A stretch of 64,000 nucleotides of DNA. Origin: Pseudomonas paralactis (GTDB lineage: Bacteria > Pseudomonadota > Gammaproteobacteria > Pseudomonadales > Pseudomonadaceae). Made by a program: the position numbers and the translations under genes. The stretch spans positions 434,001 through 498,000 of the forward strand of contig NZ_JYLN01000003.1 in NCBI RefSeq assembly GCF_001439735.1, in the 5' to 3' direction. Below, in pieces: positions 18,662 to 26,886 of the stretch (within the stretch, counting starts at the first letter, position 1; every line of letters begins with the position of its first letter). Under the pieces are notes generated by a model. It was given only the letters and a program-made list of their open reading frames with translations, was not told the origin of the DNA and searched no databases.

Positions 18662-21016
18662 CTATCTGGCAGGCAGCAGTTTCAAGGTGCCACGGGTATT
18701 GGCCGTCACCTCTTCATCACTGAAATGCGCCTGCTCATACCCGCCTTCGATATAGCTTTGCGCCTGGTCACCATAGTGAGCATCAAAGGGTACGCCGCTT
18801 TGACCCACTGGGTTGATGGTCAGTGCATGGGCAGGGTCGGCGAAGTCGATCAGGCGCCGTGTCGAAGGCCCATAGGTCACCGGCCATGGCGCCGGGCCGA
18901 TGGCGGCGGTCTGGTTGTTCGGCACTTCATGGCTGCCCGGCGCGGCGAACGGGCCAACGTTGAACACCTTATCCAGCGGTTTTTGCAGGCCCAGCGGATG
19001 ACCATGGGTCAAGGTGTGCGCCTTGCCCCACTGCCACTGCGTCGGGTCGTCGCCGAAGGTGGTTTTGAGGTGCGCCAGGCTGTTGTCCCAGGCGAGCTTG
19101 ACGATATCCGCGCGCTTGCCATCCCACCAGGGTGAGTCCGCCGTGGCTGTCAGACGTGGCAATGCGGCATCGATCACACGGGTGGTGATCAGGGTCTTGA
19201 ACAGCGCATCGCCCAGTTTGGGGTGGAAGGTCGCATCGGCAAGGTTGAACAGCAACTGGTTGAACAGCGTGGCGCTGGTGGAGTCCAGCGGGTAGTCGCC
19301 TTTCCAGCTGGCAAGCTGTTCCACCAGCTTGAGTTGAGCCGGGTCCCTTACCACTTCGCGCAGCACCGGCAGCAGCGGTGCGAGCAGGCGTGGGCCGTAG
19401 GCGGTGGTGGTGCCCAGTTGCAGGGCCTGGCTGTTGCTTACATCCCACTTCACGCTGTTGTCGCTTAACTGTGTATTGAGCTGCTGGCCACGGTCGGCCA
19501 GGTTGTAATAGCCCGGGATCTCCATGCCGGTGGGCGATGCCGGTTGGGTGTTGGCCGAGACCACATAGCCACGTGCCGGGTTTTCTTCCTGAGGGTTGGC
19601 GCTGAACGGGTAGAAGCCCAACTTGTCGGCCTGGGCGGTGCTGCCATCGAGGATGAACGCCGGGTTGACGCCGGCCGGGCGGATTGGCAATTGCGCTGCT
19701 GCCCACCAACCGATATCGCCCTTGGCATTGGCCCATAGGATGTTCAGGCCCGGTGCCGACACCTTGGCGGCCGCGGCACGCGCCTTGGCCAGGGTATCGG
19801 CGCGGTTGAGCTGGTAGAAGCCTTCGAGAATCGGGTTTTCGGTATCCAGGAACGCCCACCACATGGCAATCGGCGTGCTGCCGGCGTTCTCGCCGAGCAC
19901 GTCATTGATGATCGGGCCGTGGGGCGAGCGGCGCAGAGTGAGGGTCACCGGCGCCTGGCCCTTGACCTGGATCTGTTGCTCGCTGCTGGTCATGTCGACC
20001 CATTGGCCGTGATACCAGACCTGGTTGGAGTTGTCCGGGTTGACCTTCTCGGCAACCAGGTCGAGGTCGTCGTTCTGGAACATGGTCAGGCTCCAGCCGA
20101 AGTCCAGGTTGTGCCCCAGGAACGCCACCGGCACCAGCGCGTTGTGATAGCCGTACAGCTCAAAACCCGGCGCCGACAGCTGCGCTTCGTACCACACCGA
20201 TGGCACCGAGAAGCGGATATGCGGGTCACCCGCCAGCAACGGCTTACCGCTTTTGGTACGGCTGCCGCTGACGGCCCAGGCGTTGCTGCCTTCGAACTGT
20301 GGCAGGCCGTTGTCGGCCAGGGCCTGCTCGCTCAGGGCGGCAATGGCGCCGAGTGTCTGCCAGTCACTGGCTGCCAGGTTGATTGCGCCCTTGGGCTGCC
20401 AGTCGAGGTCGAACACTTTCAGGTAATCGCTGCCCAGCCGGTCGCGTACGTAAGTCAGCACCGGCTCGGTACGAAAGGCGGCGGCAAAGCTGTAAGCCAT
20501 GTACCCGGCGACGCTGATGCTGTCCTCGACGGTGAAGCGGCGCTTGGGGATGCCCAGCACGTCGAACTCCATGGGGCTGGCGTGGCTGTCCTGATATTGG
20601 TTGATCCCGTCCAGATAGGCTTGCAGGGCTTTGGACGACGCTGAGTCGGGGTCCATGTGCTCCGCGTAGCTCAAGGCGCGCTCACGAATGCGCAGGCTGC
20701 GAAACAGCTTGTCGGTCTCAAGCAGTTTGGGCCCCAGCACTTCGGCCAGTTCGCCACGGGCCAGGCGCCGCATGACCTCCATCTGGAACAGCCGGTCCTG
20801 GGCATGCACATAGCCCAGGGCGCGGTACAGGTCAGCCTCGTTCTCGGCGCGGATATGCGGCACGCCACGGTCGTCGTAGCGCACCGTGACCGAGCTTTGC
20901 AGGTGGGCCAGGGTCGCTGTGCCCTGGCGCGTGGGCTGCTTGCTGTAGACATACCAACCGGCGCCGAGGGCGACCAGCACAATCAGCACCGCGAAAACCT
21001 GCAAGACGCGCTTCAT
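18662..21016 (-). CDS. hacB: Penicillin-amidase-family acylase, HacB-like
   Basis: An Ntn-hydrolase precursor of 784 residues, exported by an N-terminal signal/anchor (VFAVLIVLVALGAGWYVY). Autocleavage should occur before Ser244 in FEGSNAWAVSG, giving alpha and beta chains. The beta chain has PLLAGDPHIRF, typical of AHL/penicillin acylases. Position near spuH matches PA0305 (HacB, an acyl-homoserine-lactone acylase) in PAO1. The second ATG (21016) is preferred over 21022 because AAGGA is then correctly spaced. True substrate (AHL, peptide or other amide) is not readable from sequence. Confidence 0.82.
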   Translation of the reverse strand: MKRVLQVFAVLIVLVALGAGWYVYSKQPTRQGTATLAHLQSSVTVRYDDRGVPHIRAENEADLYRALGYVHAQDRLFQMEVMRRLARGELAEVLGPKLLETDKLFRSLRIRERALSYAEHMDPDSASSKALQAYLDGINQYQDSHASPMEFDVLGIPKRRFTVEDSISVAGYMAYSFAAAFRTEPVLTYVRDRLGSDYLKVFDLDWQPKGAINLAASDWQTLGAIAALSEQALADNGLPQFEGSNAWAVSGSRTKSGKPLLAGDPHIRFSVPSVWYEAQLSAPGFELYGYHNALVPVAFLGHNLDFGWSLTMFQNDDLDLVAEKVNPDNSNQVWYHGQWVDMTSSEQQIQVKGQAPVTLTLRRSPHGPIINDVLGENAGSTPIAMWWAFLDTENPILEGFYQLNRADTLAKARAAAAKVSAPGLNILWANAKGDIGWWAAAQLPIRPAGVNPAFILDGSTAQADKLGFYPFSANPQEENPARGYVVSANTQPASPTGMEIPGYYNLADRGQQLNTQLSDNSVKWDVSNSQALQLGTTTAYGPRLLAPLLPVLREVVRDPAQLKLVEQLASWKGDYPLDSTSATLFNQLLFNLADATFHPKLGDALFKTLITTRVIDAALPRLTATADSPWWDGKRADIVKLAWDNSLAHLKTTFGDDPTQWQWGKAHTLTHGHPLGLQKPLDKVFNVGPFAAPGSHEVPNNQTAAIGPAPWPVTYGPSTRRLIDFADPAHALTINPVGQSGVPFDAHYGDQAQSYIEGGYEQAHFSDEEVTANTRGTLKLLPAR

Positions 21017-21041
21017 GAACATTCCTTACCAAAGTGGACGG

Positions 21042-21617
21042 CTACTGATCCCGAGACCACGAACAATAGCAGCCTACCGCGAGGGTGTGAGTGGCATTCA
21101 CTTCGCGTCCGGCCTCGAGGGCCTTGAGGATGGGTTCGATAAAACTGTTGCTGGCATTGCACGTCAGCCCTTCGCTGTAGGGGCCGAAGTACGCCAGCTT
21201 GCCCGTGCGATCCCAAATGCCCACAGCCGGGCTCGCGGGTACCCGCTCGGCACCGGGCAGCGCCTGGAGGACTTTCATGTGGCGCAGGTTGTCGGGCAAG
21301 GCGCCGTGGCTGCCGGCTTTTTGCAGGGCATAGAACTCGACCCCTTGGGGCGCATACTGCTCGATCAGCTCGCCCAGATGTTCCTGGTTGCCGACATTGC
21401 ACGGGCAGGCCGGGTCCCAGAAGTGCACCAGGCGAATCGGGCCCGGGCCGCTGAGAGCGGCGGGCAGTTGCAGCGCATCGCCGGAGAATACCGCCGTGTG
21501 CTCGCTGAAGGTGCGCAGGTAACGGCCCTGAAACCAGTCATACGCGGCCCACAGCATACCGGCACAGATAACCAGGATCAGGCTGGCGAACAGGGCGTTA
21601 CGGTAAGGCGCTCGCAT
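21042..21617 (-). CDS. Thioredoxin-like membrane-anchored protein (DUF6436 type)
   Basis: A 191-residue protein with one N-terminal transmembrane segment (FASLILVICAGMLWAA) and a thioredoxin-fold domain. The redox-site position reads FWDPACPCNVGNQEH, a CxC rather than CxxC. More cysteines follow in EGLTCNASN and VGCYCSWS. It lies 25 nt upstream of the acylase on the same strand and is probably co-transcribed. Function is unknown. A role in disulfide handling of the exported acylase is a guess from context. Confidence 0.75.
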   Translation of the reverse strand: MRAPYRNALFASLILVICAGMLWAAYDWFQGRYLRTFSEHTAVFSGDALQLPAALSGPGPIRLVHFWDPACPCNVGNQEHLGELIEQYAPQGVEFYALQKAGSHGALPDNLRHMKVLQALPGAERVPASPAVGIWDRTGKLAYFGPYSEGLTCNASNSFIEPILKALEAGREVNATHTLAVGCYCSWSRDQ

Positions 21618-21716
21618 TCAAAGGTATCCTCGCAGGTCGCGTAGCTTGCCATGCTTGTCCTGACAGATGAATATCGCAGCTCGATATTCATCTTCACCGC
21701 CAGTCTGGAAGCCTTT

Positions 21717-22658
21717 ATGCCCGTCACCTTTGACCCTGATCATCTGCGCGAAAGCTTGCGGCCCCTGGTGGATGCGCAACCGCTCAGCACCGAGGCGAGG
21801 GTCTATCAACGTTTCTATGGGCTTGACCTGGCCGCCCGCAAGGTGCCGGCCGTGAGCCGGTTGGGGCGCCTGGAGGTGGGCGGGTTCGAGGTGGTAGCTC
21901 AGGTGTGGTGGCCGCCTGCGCCCGTGGCAACGATGTTTATGTTCCACGGTTTCTACGATCACATGGGGTTGTACCGCCATGTAGTGGATTGGGCCCTGGA
22001 CCAGGGCTTCGTGGTAATCGCCTGCGACTTGCCGGGCCACGGCTTGTCCAGCGGCCCGCGCGCCAGTATCGATGAGTTCGCGGTGTACCAAAGCGTGGTG
22101 CAGGCGTTGTTCGGCGAGGCCCAGGCGCTGCAATTGCCGCAACCCTGGCACCTGTTCGGGCAAAGCACCGGCGGCGCCATTGTGGTGGATCACCTGCTCA
22201 ACCACGGCGCCGACAGCCCGGCCCAGGGCAAGACCTTCCTGCTCTCACCGCTGGTGCGGCCGCGCGCCTGGGGATGGTCGCAAGTCAGCTATTACCTGCT
22301 GCGCCCGTTCGTCAAAGGCATCGCCCGGCGCTTCAGCGATAACTCCAACGACCCGGCGTTCAAGCCGTTCCTTGAAGCCGACCCGTTACAGCCACGCCAA
22401 TTGCCCACCGCCTGGGTAGGGGCGCTGGCGCGCTGGATCAAACGTATCGAAGCCGCCCCCTCAAGCCCTCGGCGGCCGGTGATCGTGCAGGGTGAGGAGG
22501 ATATGACGGTGGATTGGCAACACAACTTGCAGGTGCTGCGCGGTAAGTTCGATCAGCCCGAGGTGCTGATGCTCAAGCGCGGGCGGCATCACCTGGCCAA
22601 TGAGATTCCAGAGATTCGCAATGAGTACTTCAAGTACCTTACCGATCACCTGAACTAA
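21717..22658 (+). CDS. Alpha/beta hydrolase, lysophospholipase-like
   Basis: A 313-residue serine hydrolase of the Hydrolase_4 (monoglyceride lipase/lysophospholipase) branch. The nucleophile elbow is FGQSTGGA; the oxyanion strand is MFMFHGFYDHMG; the acid is likely in VIVQGEEDMTVDW and the His in RGRHHLANE. No signal peptide follows the preferred ATG at 21717; the in-frame ATG at 21651 adds 22 residues without a family match. It is divergent from the DUF6436/acylase pair. Confidence 0.85.
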   Translation: MPVTFDPDHLRESLRPLVDAQPLSTEARVYQRFYGLDLAARKVPAVSRLGRLEVGGFEVVAQVWWPPAPVATMFMFHGFYDHMGLYRHVVDWALDQGFVVIACDLPGHGLSSGPRASIDEFAVYQSVVQALFGEAQALQLPQPWHLFGQSTGGAIVVDHLLNHGADSPAQGKTFLLSPLVRPRAWGWSQVSYYLLRPFVKGIARRFSDNSNDPAFKPFLEADPLQPRQLPTAWVGALARWIKRIEAAPSSPRRPVIVQGEEDMTVDWQHNLQVLRGKFDQPEVLMLKRGRHHLANEIPEIRNEYFKYLTDHLN

Positions 22659-22669
22659 CGCATTTTAAA

Positions 22670-22697
22670 TGTGGGAGGGGGCTTGCCCCCTCCCACA
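22670..22697. repeat. Collapsed type-B REP hairpin
   Basis: TGTGGGAGGGGGC, a TT loop, and its perfect complement form a 13-bp-arm hairpin between two convergent genes. The normal REPIN loop is missing, as if deletion joined the two halves. It probably helps end both transcripts. Confidence 0.85.
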
Positions 22698-22701
22698 TTA
22701 A

Positions 22702-23454
22702 TTACTGGGCCAGGCTGGAGGTGCTCTGGCCGACTGCCAGTCCTGCGCGAATGGCTGCCAGGGCCGCCTGGTAATACGCCTTACCCTCCGGCGATTCGGC
22801 AAACGTCGCGAACTCTTCCAGCTCTGGGTCGGACAAGTCCCGATAGACGTACAACAGCGTGTTGTTCAGATCCTTGTCGATCTGTTGCATCAGCCGTTCG
22901 CGCTGCCCATTCAACATACCCTGGGCCTGACCGCCGCCAAGCAACCCGGGGATCATCTGGCTCAAGCTGTCGGCCGCCACACCCGCGATCGCCAGGCTGA
23001 CTTCTGCACCGGCCTCGCGGGCGGGCAGGGCCTGGGCCAGGTGGCCGATGATCAGGCTGCGGGTGGCGTCGGCCTGGAGTTTCGGCAGGCCCTGGGCGTT
23101 TTTCGCCAACTGGTCGCGGCGTGTGGCCAGCAATTCTGCCGCGACGATCTTGCGACCCAGAGGTGACTGAAAAAACGCCAGGGCCGGTTTCGGGTCTGCC
23201 AGGTGTTTGCGCAGTTGCGCCTCGGCACGCTGATCCATGGCCTGGGCGGCAAAGCGCTTATTGCTGTTGTCCACCAGCGCCTGGTACACCACCGGCGGCA
23301 GGCTATTGCGGTAGCGTTGCTGGGCGGCACTGAGGGCGTCATTGAAATGCGCACGTTGTTCGGCCCAGCCGGCAACCTTGTACAACTGGTCATGGCCGTC
23401 TGCCCAGGCGGGCAAAACGCAGAACATCAACACGGTAAAAAACAAACGACGCAT
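22702..23454 (-). CDS. DUF2059 domain periplasmic protein
   Basis: A 250-residue protein with a clear signal peptide (LFFTVLMFCVLPAWA-D), so periplasmic. The C-terminal DUF2059 region includes LYVYRDLSDPELEEFATFAESPEGKAYY (about 204-231), a helical segment of unknown function. The central region is helical and Ala/Gln-rich. Its homologue lies at the same place (PA0309 region) in PAO1. No operon partner. Confidence 0.8.
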   Translation of the reverse strand: MRRLFFTVLMFCVLPAWADGHDQLYKVAGWAEQRAHFNDALSAAQQRYRNSLPPVVYQALVDNSNKRFAAQAMDQRAEAQLRKHLADPKPALAFFQSPLGRKIVAAELLATRRDQLAKNAQGLPKLQADATRSLIIGHLAQALPAREAGAEVSLAIAGVAADSLSQMIPGLLGGGQAQGMLNGQRERLMQQIDKDLNNTLLYVYRDLSDPELEEFATFAESPEGKAYYQAALAAIRAGLAVGQSTSSLAQ

Positions 23455-23586
23455 ATGGACTCCTGTCAGTCGGCCACTATTGTCCGTGTCGGGCGTAGGA
23501 TTTGTCGAGAAGTCCTATCAGACACCTGATTTAAAGTGCATTCGGGCGCTCGACGGCGCTGTCGGATTCTCAGGCGTATGGATACT

Positions 23587-24219
23587 ATGCGCGCCATGCA
23601 AATATCCCTCGATGACCCGCTGCTGCAACGTATCGTTGACGACCTGGCCGAAAAAGGCTGGTCCCAGCAGAATGGCTTCCTGCCCCAGGCTCTGACCCTG
23701 GAACTGGCGGCTGAGTGCCATAAACGTGCGGCCGAAGGTGAGCTGGCACCGGCGGCAGTCGGGCGCGGGCCGGCCCAGGAGATTCGCGAGGGTATCCGCG
23801 GTGATCATATTCAGTGGCTGGAAGAGGGCGACGCAGCGGTTTGCGACACCTATATGGCCGTCATGGACAGCCTGCGTCTGGCAATGAACCGCAGCCTGTT
23901 CCTGGGGCTGGAAGATTTCGAAAGCCACTTCGCGATGTACCCCCCCGGTGCGTTTTACCTCAAGCATGTGGACCGTTTTCGCGATGACGACCGGCGCATG
24001 GTCTCGGCAGTGATCTACTTGAACGACGCCTGGCTGCCCGAGCATGGCGGCCAGTTGCGTATGTACCTCAAGGGCGGCGTCGAATATGACGTGGTGCCCA
24101 CCGGCGGCTGCCTGGTGGTGTTTTTGTCGGGTGAAGTGCCCCATGAGGTACTGCCTGCCACGCGAGAGCGGCTGTCCTTGACCGGCTGGTTTCGCCGACG
24201 GGGCAACGAGCCGTTCTGA
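23587..24219 (+). CDS. 2-oxoglutarate/Fe(II)-dependent oxygenase (SM-20/PKHD type)
   Basis: A 210-residue prolyl-4-hydroxylase-like dioxygenase. Iron ligands are His127 and Asp129 in YLKHVDRFRDD and His186 in GEVPHEVLPATRERLSLTGWF; the Arg after it would bind 2-oxoglutarate. Three close in-frame ATGs exist (23578, 23587, 23596); 23587 has GGAT at reasonable spacing, and the choice is uncertain. The substrate, possibly a protein residue, is unknown. Confidence 0.83.
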   Translation: MRAMQISLDDPLLQRIVDDLAEKGWSQQNGFLPQALTLELAAECHKRAAEGELAPAAVGRGPAQEIREGIRGDHIQWLEEGDAAVCDTYMAVMDSLRLAMNRSLFLGLEDFESHFAMYPPGAFYLKHVDRFRDDDRRMVSAVIYLNDAWLPEHGGQLRMYLKGGVEYDVVPTGGCLVVFLSGEVPHEVLPATRERLSLTGWFRRRGNEPF

Positions 24220-24244
24220 GCAGGCGGCATCTCTCACATTTGAT

Positions 24245-24739
24245 CTACTGTGTCTTGGCTACGGGTGCATTCCCCTCAAACCACTTCTGTGCCAGCGCCT
24301 TCAAGCGGCCATCCGCTTTCACCCGCTCCAGCGCCTTGTCCAGGCTGCTCTTGAACGCGGGGTTGCCCTTCTGAAACGGGATCACCAGTTCAGGTTTGTC
24401 GTTATAAGCGGCGCTGAAATCGAAACGATCCTTCAGCTCGGCAGTCATAGCGATATGGTTGATTGCCACATCATATTTGCCTGTGGCTACGCCGTTCAGC
24501 AGGTCGGCATCATCGGTGGTGATAAACGAGGAGCGTACGTCCATTTCCTTGGCCAGTTGCTCGCCCAGCTCCACTTCAAAGCCGGTGAGCTTGTCGCCTT
24601 CCTTGAAATTGAACGGCGGTGTGTTGGCTTCCAGGGCTATACGCAGTTCGCCGCGATCATTGACGTCATCGATCAGCTCGGCATGGGCCAATGGGCTCAG
24701 AAGGGCAAGCAACAGTAATAGGCCAGGCGAAAAGCGCAT
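24245..24739 (-). CDS. Shortened solute-binding protein (SBP_bac_3 type)
   Basis: A 164-residue exported protein related to amino-acid ABC binding proteins: signal peptide (LLLLLALLSPLAHA), then GELRIALEANTPPFNFKEG and GFEVELGEQLAKEMDV of lobe 1. After MTAELKDRFDFSAAYNDKPE it jumps to the C-terminal helix VKADGRLKALAQKWFEG. Normal members have about 225-250 residues, so most of lobe 2 is missing. The frame is clean and TAGGAG is well spaced to the ATG at 24739, so it may be a functional compact protein or an internal deletion. No permease or ATPase adjoins. Confidence 0.7.
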   Translation of the reverse strand: MRFSPGLLLLLALLSPLAHAELIDDVNDRGELRIALEANTPPFNFKEGDKLTGFEVELGEQLAKEMDVRSSFITTDDADLLNGVATGKYDVAINHIAMTAELKDRFDFSAAYNDKPELVIPFQKGNPAFKSSLDKALERVKADGRLKALAQKWFEGNAPVAKTQ

Positions 24740-24873
24740 GGTCACTCCTAGAGAATTCGAATGGACGAGGCGCTGTTCAGCATCGTTTTGCTATGGTGTC
24801 GGGTGCCTTGGACCGCAATTTATCGCGAAGTTGTCATAACCCTACAGATTTCACAGAAAAACTGGAGAAGCGA

Positions 24874-25314
24874 ATGAAAGCCCTTTTGTCCCGTGCAACC
24901 CTGGCCAGCCTGCTGCTGGGTGCTTCGATGTTGGCCAGCGCCGCCGACCTGCCACGCACACCGGCTCCTGCTGGTGCTGAAGTGTTCATTGTCTCGCCCA
25001 AAGACGGCGCTACTGTCGACAAAACCTTCACCGTCAAATTTGGCATCAAGGGCCTGGACCTGGAGCCGATCGACAAACAGGTACCGGGCGCCGGCCATCA
25101 TCACCTGCTGTTAGATCAGGAAGTGGGAGCGCTCAACGCAAACGAAGCGATCCCGGCCACCGCCACCTCGATTCACTTCGGCAAGGCGCAAACCGAGACC
25201 GAGCTGACCCTGACACCCGGCAAGCACACCTTGCAACTGGTGGCTGGCGACAACGTGCATCGCCAGTTCGAGCCTACGGTAGCCTCGAAAGTCATTACGG
25301 TTAACGTCAAATAA
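24874..25314 (+). CDS. DUF4399 periplasmic protein
   Basis: A 146-residue exported protein with signal peptide ending LASA-AD. The DUF4399 domain includes VFIVSPKDGATVDKTFTVKFGI, GAGHHHLLLD and TPGKHTLQLVAGD, a beta-sandwich-like pattern with a conserved GHHH motif that might bind metal. TGGAGAAG precedes the ATG at 24874. It has its own strong terminator. Function is unknown; the homologue holds the same place upstream of serA in PAO1. Confidence 0.82.
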   Translation: MKALLSRATLASLLLGASMLASAADLPRTPAPAGAEVFIVSPKDGATVDKTFTVKFGIKGLDLEPIDKQVPGAGHHHLLLDQEVGALNANEAIPATATSIHFGKAQTETELTLTPGKHTLQLVAGDNVHRQFEPTVASKVITVNVK

Positions 25315-25318
25315 AAAA

Positions 25319-25350
25319 ACGGGAGCCCCTTGCAGGGCTCCCGTTTTTTT
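25319..25350 (+). terminator. Strong Rho-independent terminator
   Basis: Stem ACGGGAGCCC/GGGCTCCCGT with a 6-nt loop, T-run to the right and A-run to the left. It ends the DUF4399 gene and could work in both directions. Confidence 0.92.
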
Positions 25351-25354
25351 ATTG

Positions 25355-25450
25355 GTAGGAGCGAGCTTGCTCGCGAAAATCTCAAGGGCGCCGCGTTTAA
25401 TCAGGTTAAACGCGTCATCGTTGACGTTCTTCGCGAGCAAGCTCGCTCCT
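25355..25450. repeat. REPIN, type C (ggagcgagcttgctcgcga core)
   Basis: GTAGGAGCGAGCTTGCTCGC and its inverted partner. The loop holds GCGTCATCGTTGACG, the reverse complement of the motif CGTCAACGATGACGC shared by the other type-C REPINs at 52954, 62249 and, with one change, 62910. Confidence 0.9.
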
Positions 25451-25451
25451 G

Positions 25452-26681
25452 CTAGAAAAGCACGCGGCTACGGATAGTGCCGTTGATGTGCTGCAGCTTC
25501 TCTTGCGCCAGGTCCGAGTACTCGGCGTCGACGTCGATCACCACGTAGCCGACCTTCTCGTTGGTCTGCAGGAACTGACCGGAGATGTTGATGCCGTTTT
25601 CCGCGAAGACCTTGTTGATCTCCATCATCACGCCAGGGATGTTCTGGTGGATGTGCAGCAGGCGGTGCTTGCCCGGGTGAGCCGGCAGGGCCACTTCCGG
25701 GAAGTTGACCGACGATACCGAGGTACCGTTGTCGCTGTACTTGACCAGTTTTTCCGAGACTTCCAGGCCGATGTTGGCTTGGGCTTCAGCGGTGGAGCCG
25801 CCGATGTGCGGGGTCAGGATCACATTGTCCAGGCCACGCAGCGGGCTTTCGAAGATGTCGTCGTTGGAGCGTGGCTCCACCGGGAACACGTCGATGGCGG
25901 CGCCGATCAGGTGCTTGTCCTTGATCGCGTCGGCCAGGGCATCGAGTTTGACCACAGTGCCGCGAGCGGCGTTGATCAGAATCCCGCCTTTCTTGATCGC
26001 GCGGATTTCCTTCTCGCCGATCATCCACTGGGTCTCGGCGGTTTCCGGAACGTGCAGGGTGACGATATCGGACATGCCCAGCAGTTCGGTCAGGCTGGCG
26101 ACCTGGGTCGCGTTGCCCAGTGGCAGCTTGGTCAGGGTGTCATAGAAGAACACCTGCATGCCCAGGCCTTCGGCCAGTACCGACAGTTGCGTGCCGATCG
26201 AGCCGTAACCGACGATACCCAGCTTCTTGCCGCGGATTTCGAAGGAGTTGGCCGCGCTCTTGATCCAGCCGCCACGGTGGCAGGAAGCGTTCTTCTCAGG
26301 GATACCGCGCAACAGCAGGATGGCCTCGGCCAGCACCAGCTCCGCGACGGAACGGGTGTTGGAGTACGGGGCGTTGAACACCGCGATACCGCGCTCGCGT
26401 GCGGCATTGAGGTCGACCTGGTTGGTACCGATGCAGAAACAGCCGACCGCCACGAGTTTCTTGGCGTGGTCGAAGATCTCTTCGGTCAGCTGAGTACGGG
26501 AGCGAATGCCGATAAAGTGCGCGTCGGCGATCTTTTCCTTGAGCTGGGCTTCCGGCAGAGAACTGGTGATGTACTCAATGCTGGTGTACCCGGCGGCTTT
26601 CAGAACGTCGACAGCCGATGGGTGGACGCCTTCCAGAAGAAGGAACTTGATCTTGCTCTTATCGAGAGAAGTCTTGCTCAT
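25452..26681 (-). CDS. serA: D-3-phosphoglycerate dehydrogenase SerA
   Basis: First enzyme of serine synthesis; it oxidises 3-phosphoglycerate with NAD and, in several bacteria, also reduces 2-oxoglutarate to D-2-hydroxyglutarate. The 409-residue product has the NAD site LGIVGYGSIGTQ, the substrate/catalytic region NAARGTVVKLDAL and LTPHIGGSTAEA, and a C-terminal ACT domain (NIPGVMMEINKVFAENGINI) for serine feedback. The start at 26681 gives the normal N-terminus MSKTSLDKSKIKFLLLEG. It is divergent from D-2-hydroxyglutarate dehydrogenase. Confidence 0.96.
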   Translation of the reverse strand: MSKTSLDKSKIKFLLLEGVHPSAVDVLKAAGYTSIEYITSSLPEAQLKEKIADAHFIGIRSRTQLTEEIFDHAKKLVAVGCFCIGTNQVDLNAARERGIAVFNAPYSNTRSVAELVLAEAILLLRGIPEKNASCHRGGWIKSAANSFEIRGKKLGIVGYGSIGTQLSVLAEGLGMQVFFYDTLTKLPLGNATQVASLTELLGMSDIVTLHVPETAETQWMIGEKEIRAIKKGGILINAARGTVVKLDALADAIKDKHLIGAAIDVFPVEPRSNDDIFESPLRGLDNVILTPHIGGSTAEAQANIGLEVSEKLVKYSDNGTSVSSVNFPEVALPAHPGKHRLLHIHQNIPGVMMEINKVFAENGINISGQFLQTNEKVGYVVIDVDAEYSDLAQEKLQHINGTIRSRVLF

Positions 26682-26797
26682 CTGCGTAAACCTGTATCCC
26701 GGAGAAAATTGGCAGGGAGTCGAGCAGCGCAAGCTGACCCGGACGGCAGGAAAGCCGTCACCGCAGAAACGCCCTTGGGGTCTGTCCTGCGGGGGCG

Positions 26798-26811
26798 GTA
26801 TGCTAGCATAC
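26798..26811. promoter_or_regulatory. Perfect palindrome in serA/d2hgdh divergent region
   Basis: GTATGCTAGCATAC is a perfect 14-bp palindrome about midway between the two divergent starts (26681 and 26887). It is a candidate operator for shared control; the regulator is unknown. Confidence 0.4.
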
Positions 26812-26886
26812 GCACCCCGCTAAACACCTATTCCTGCGACGTGAAGCGTTCTCAGGATGACCATGAATTGTTCGAGAGTTCTGTCG

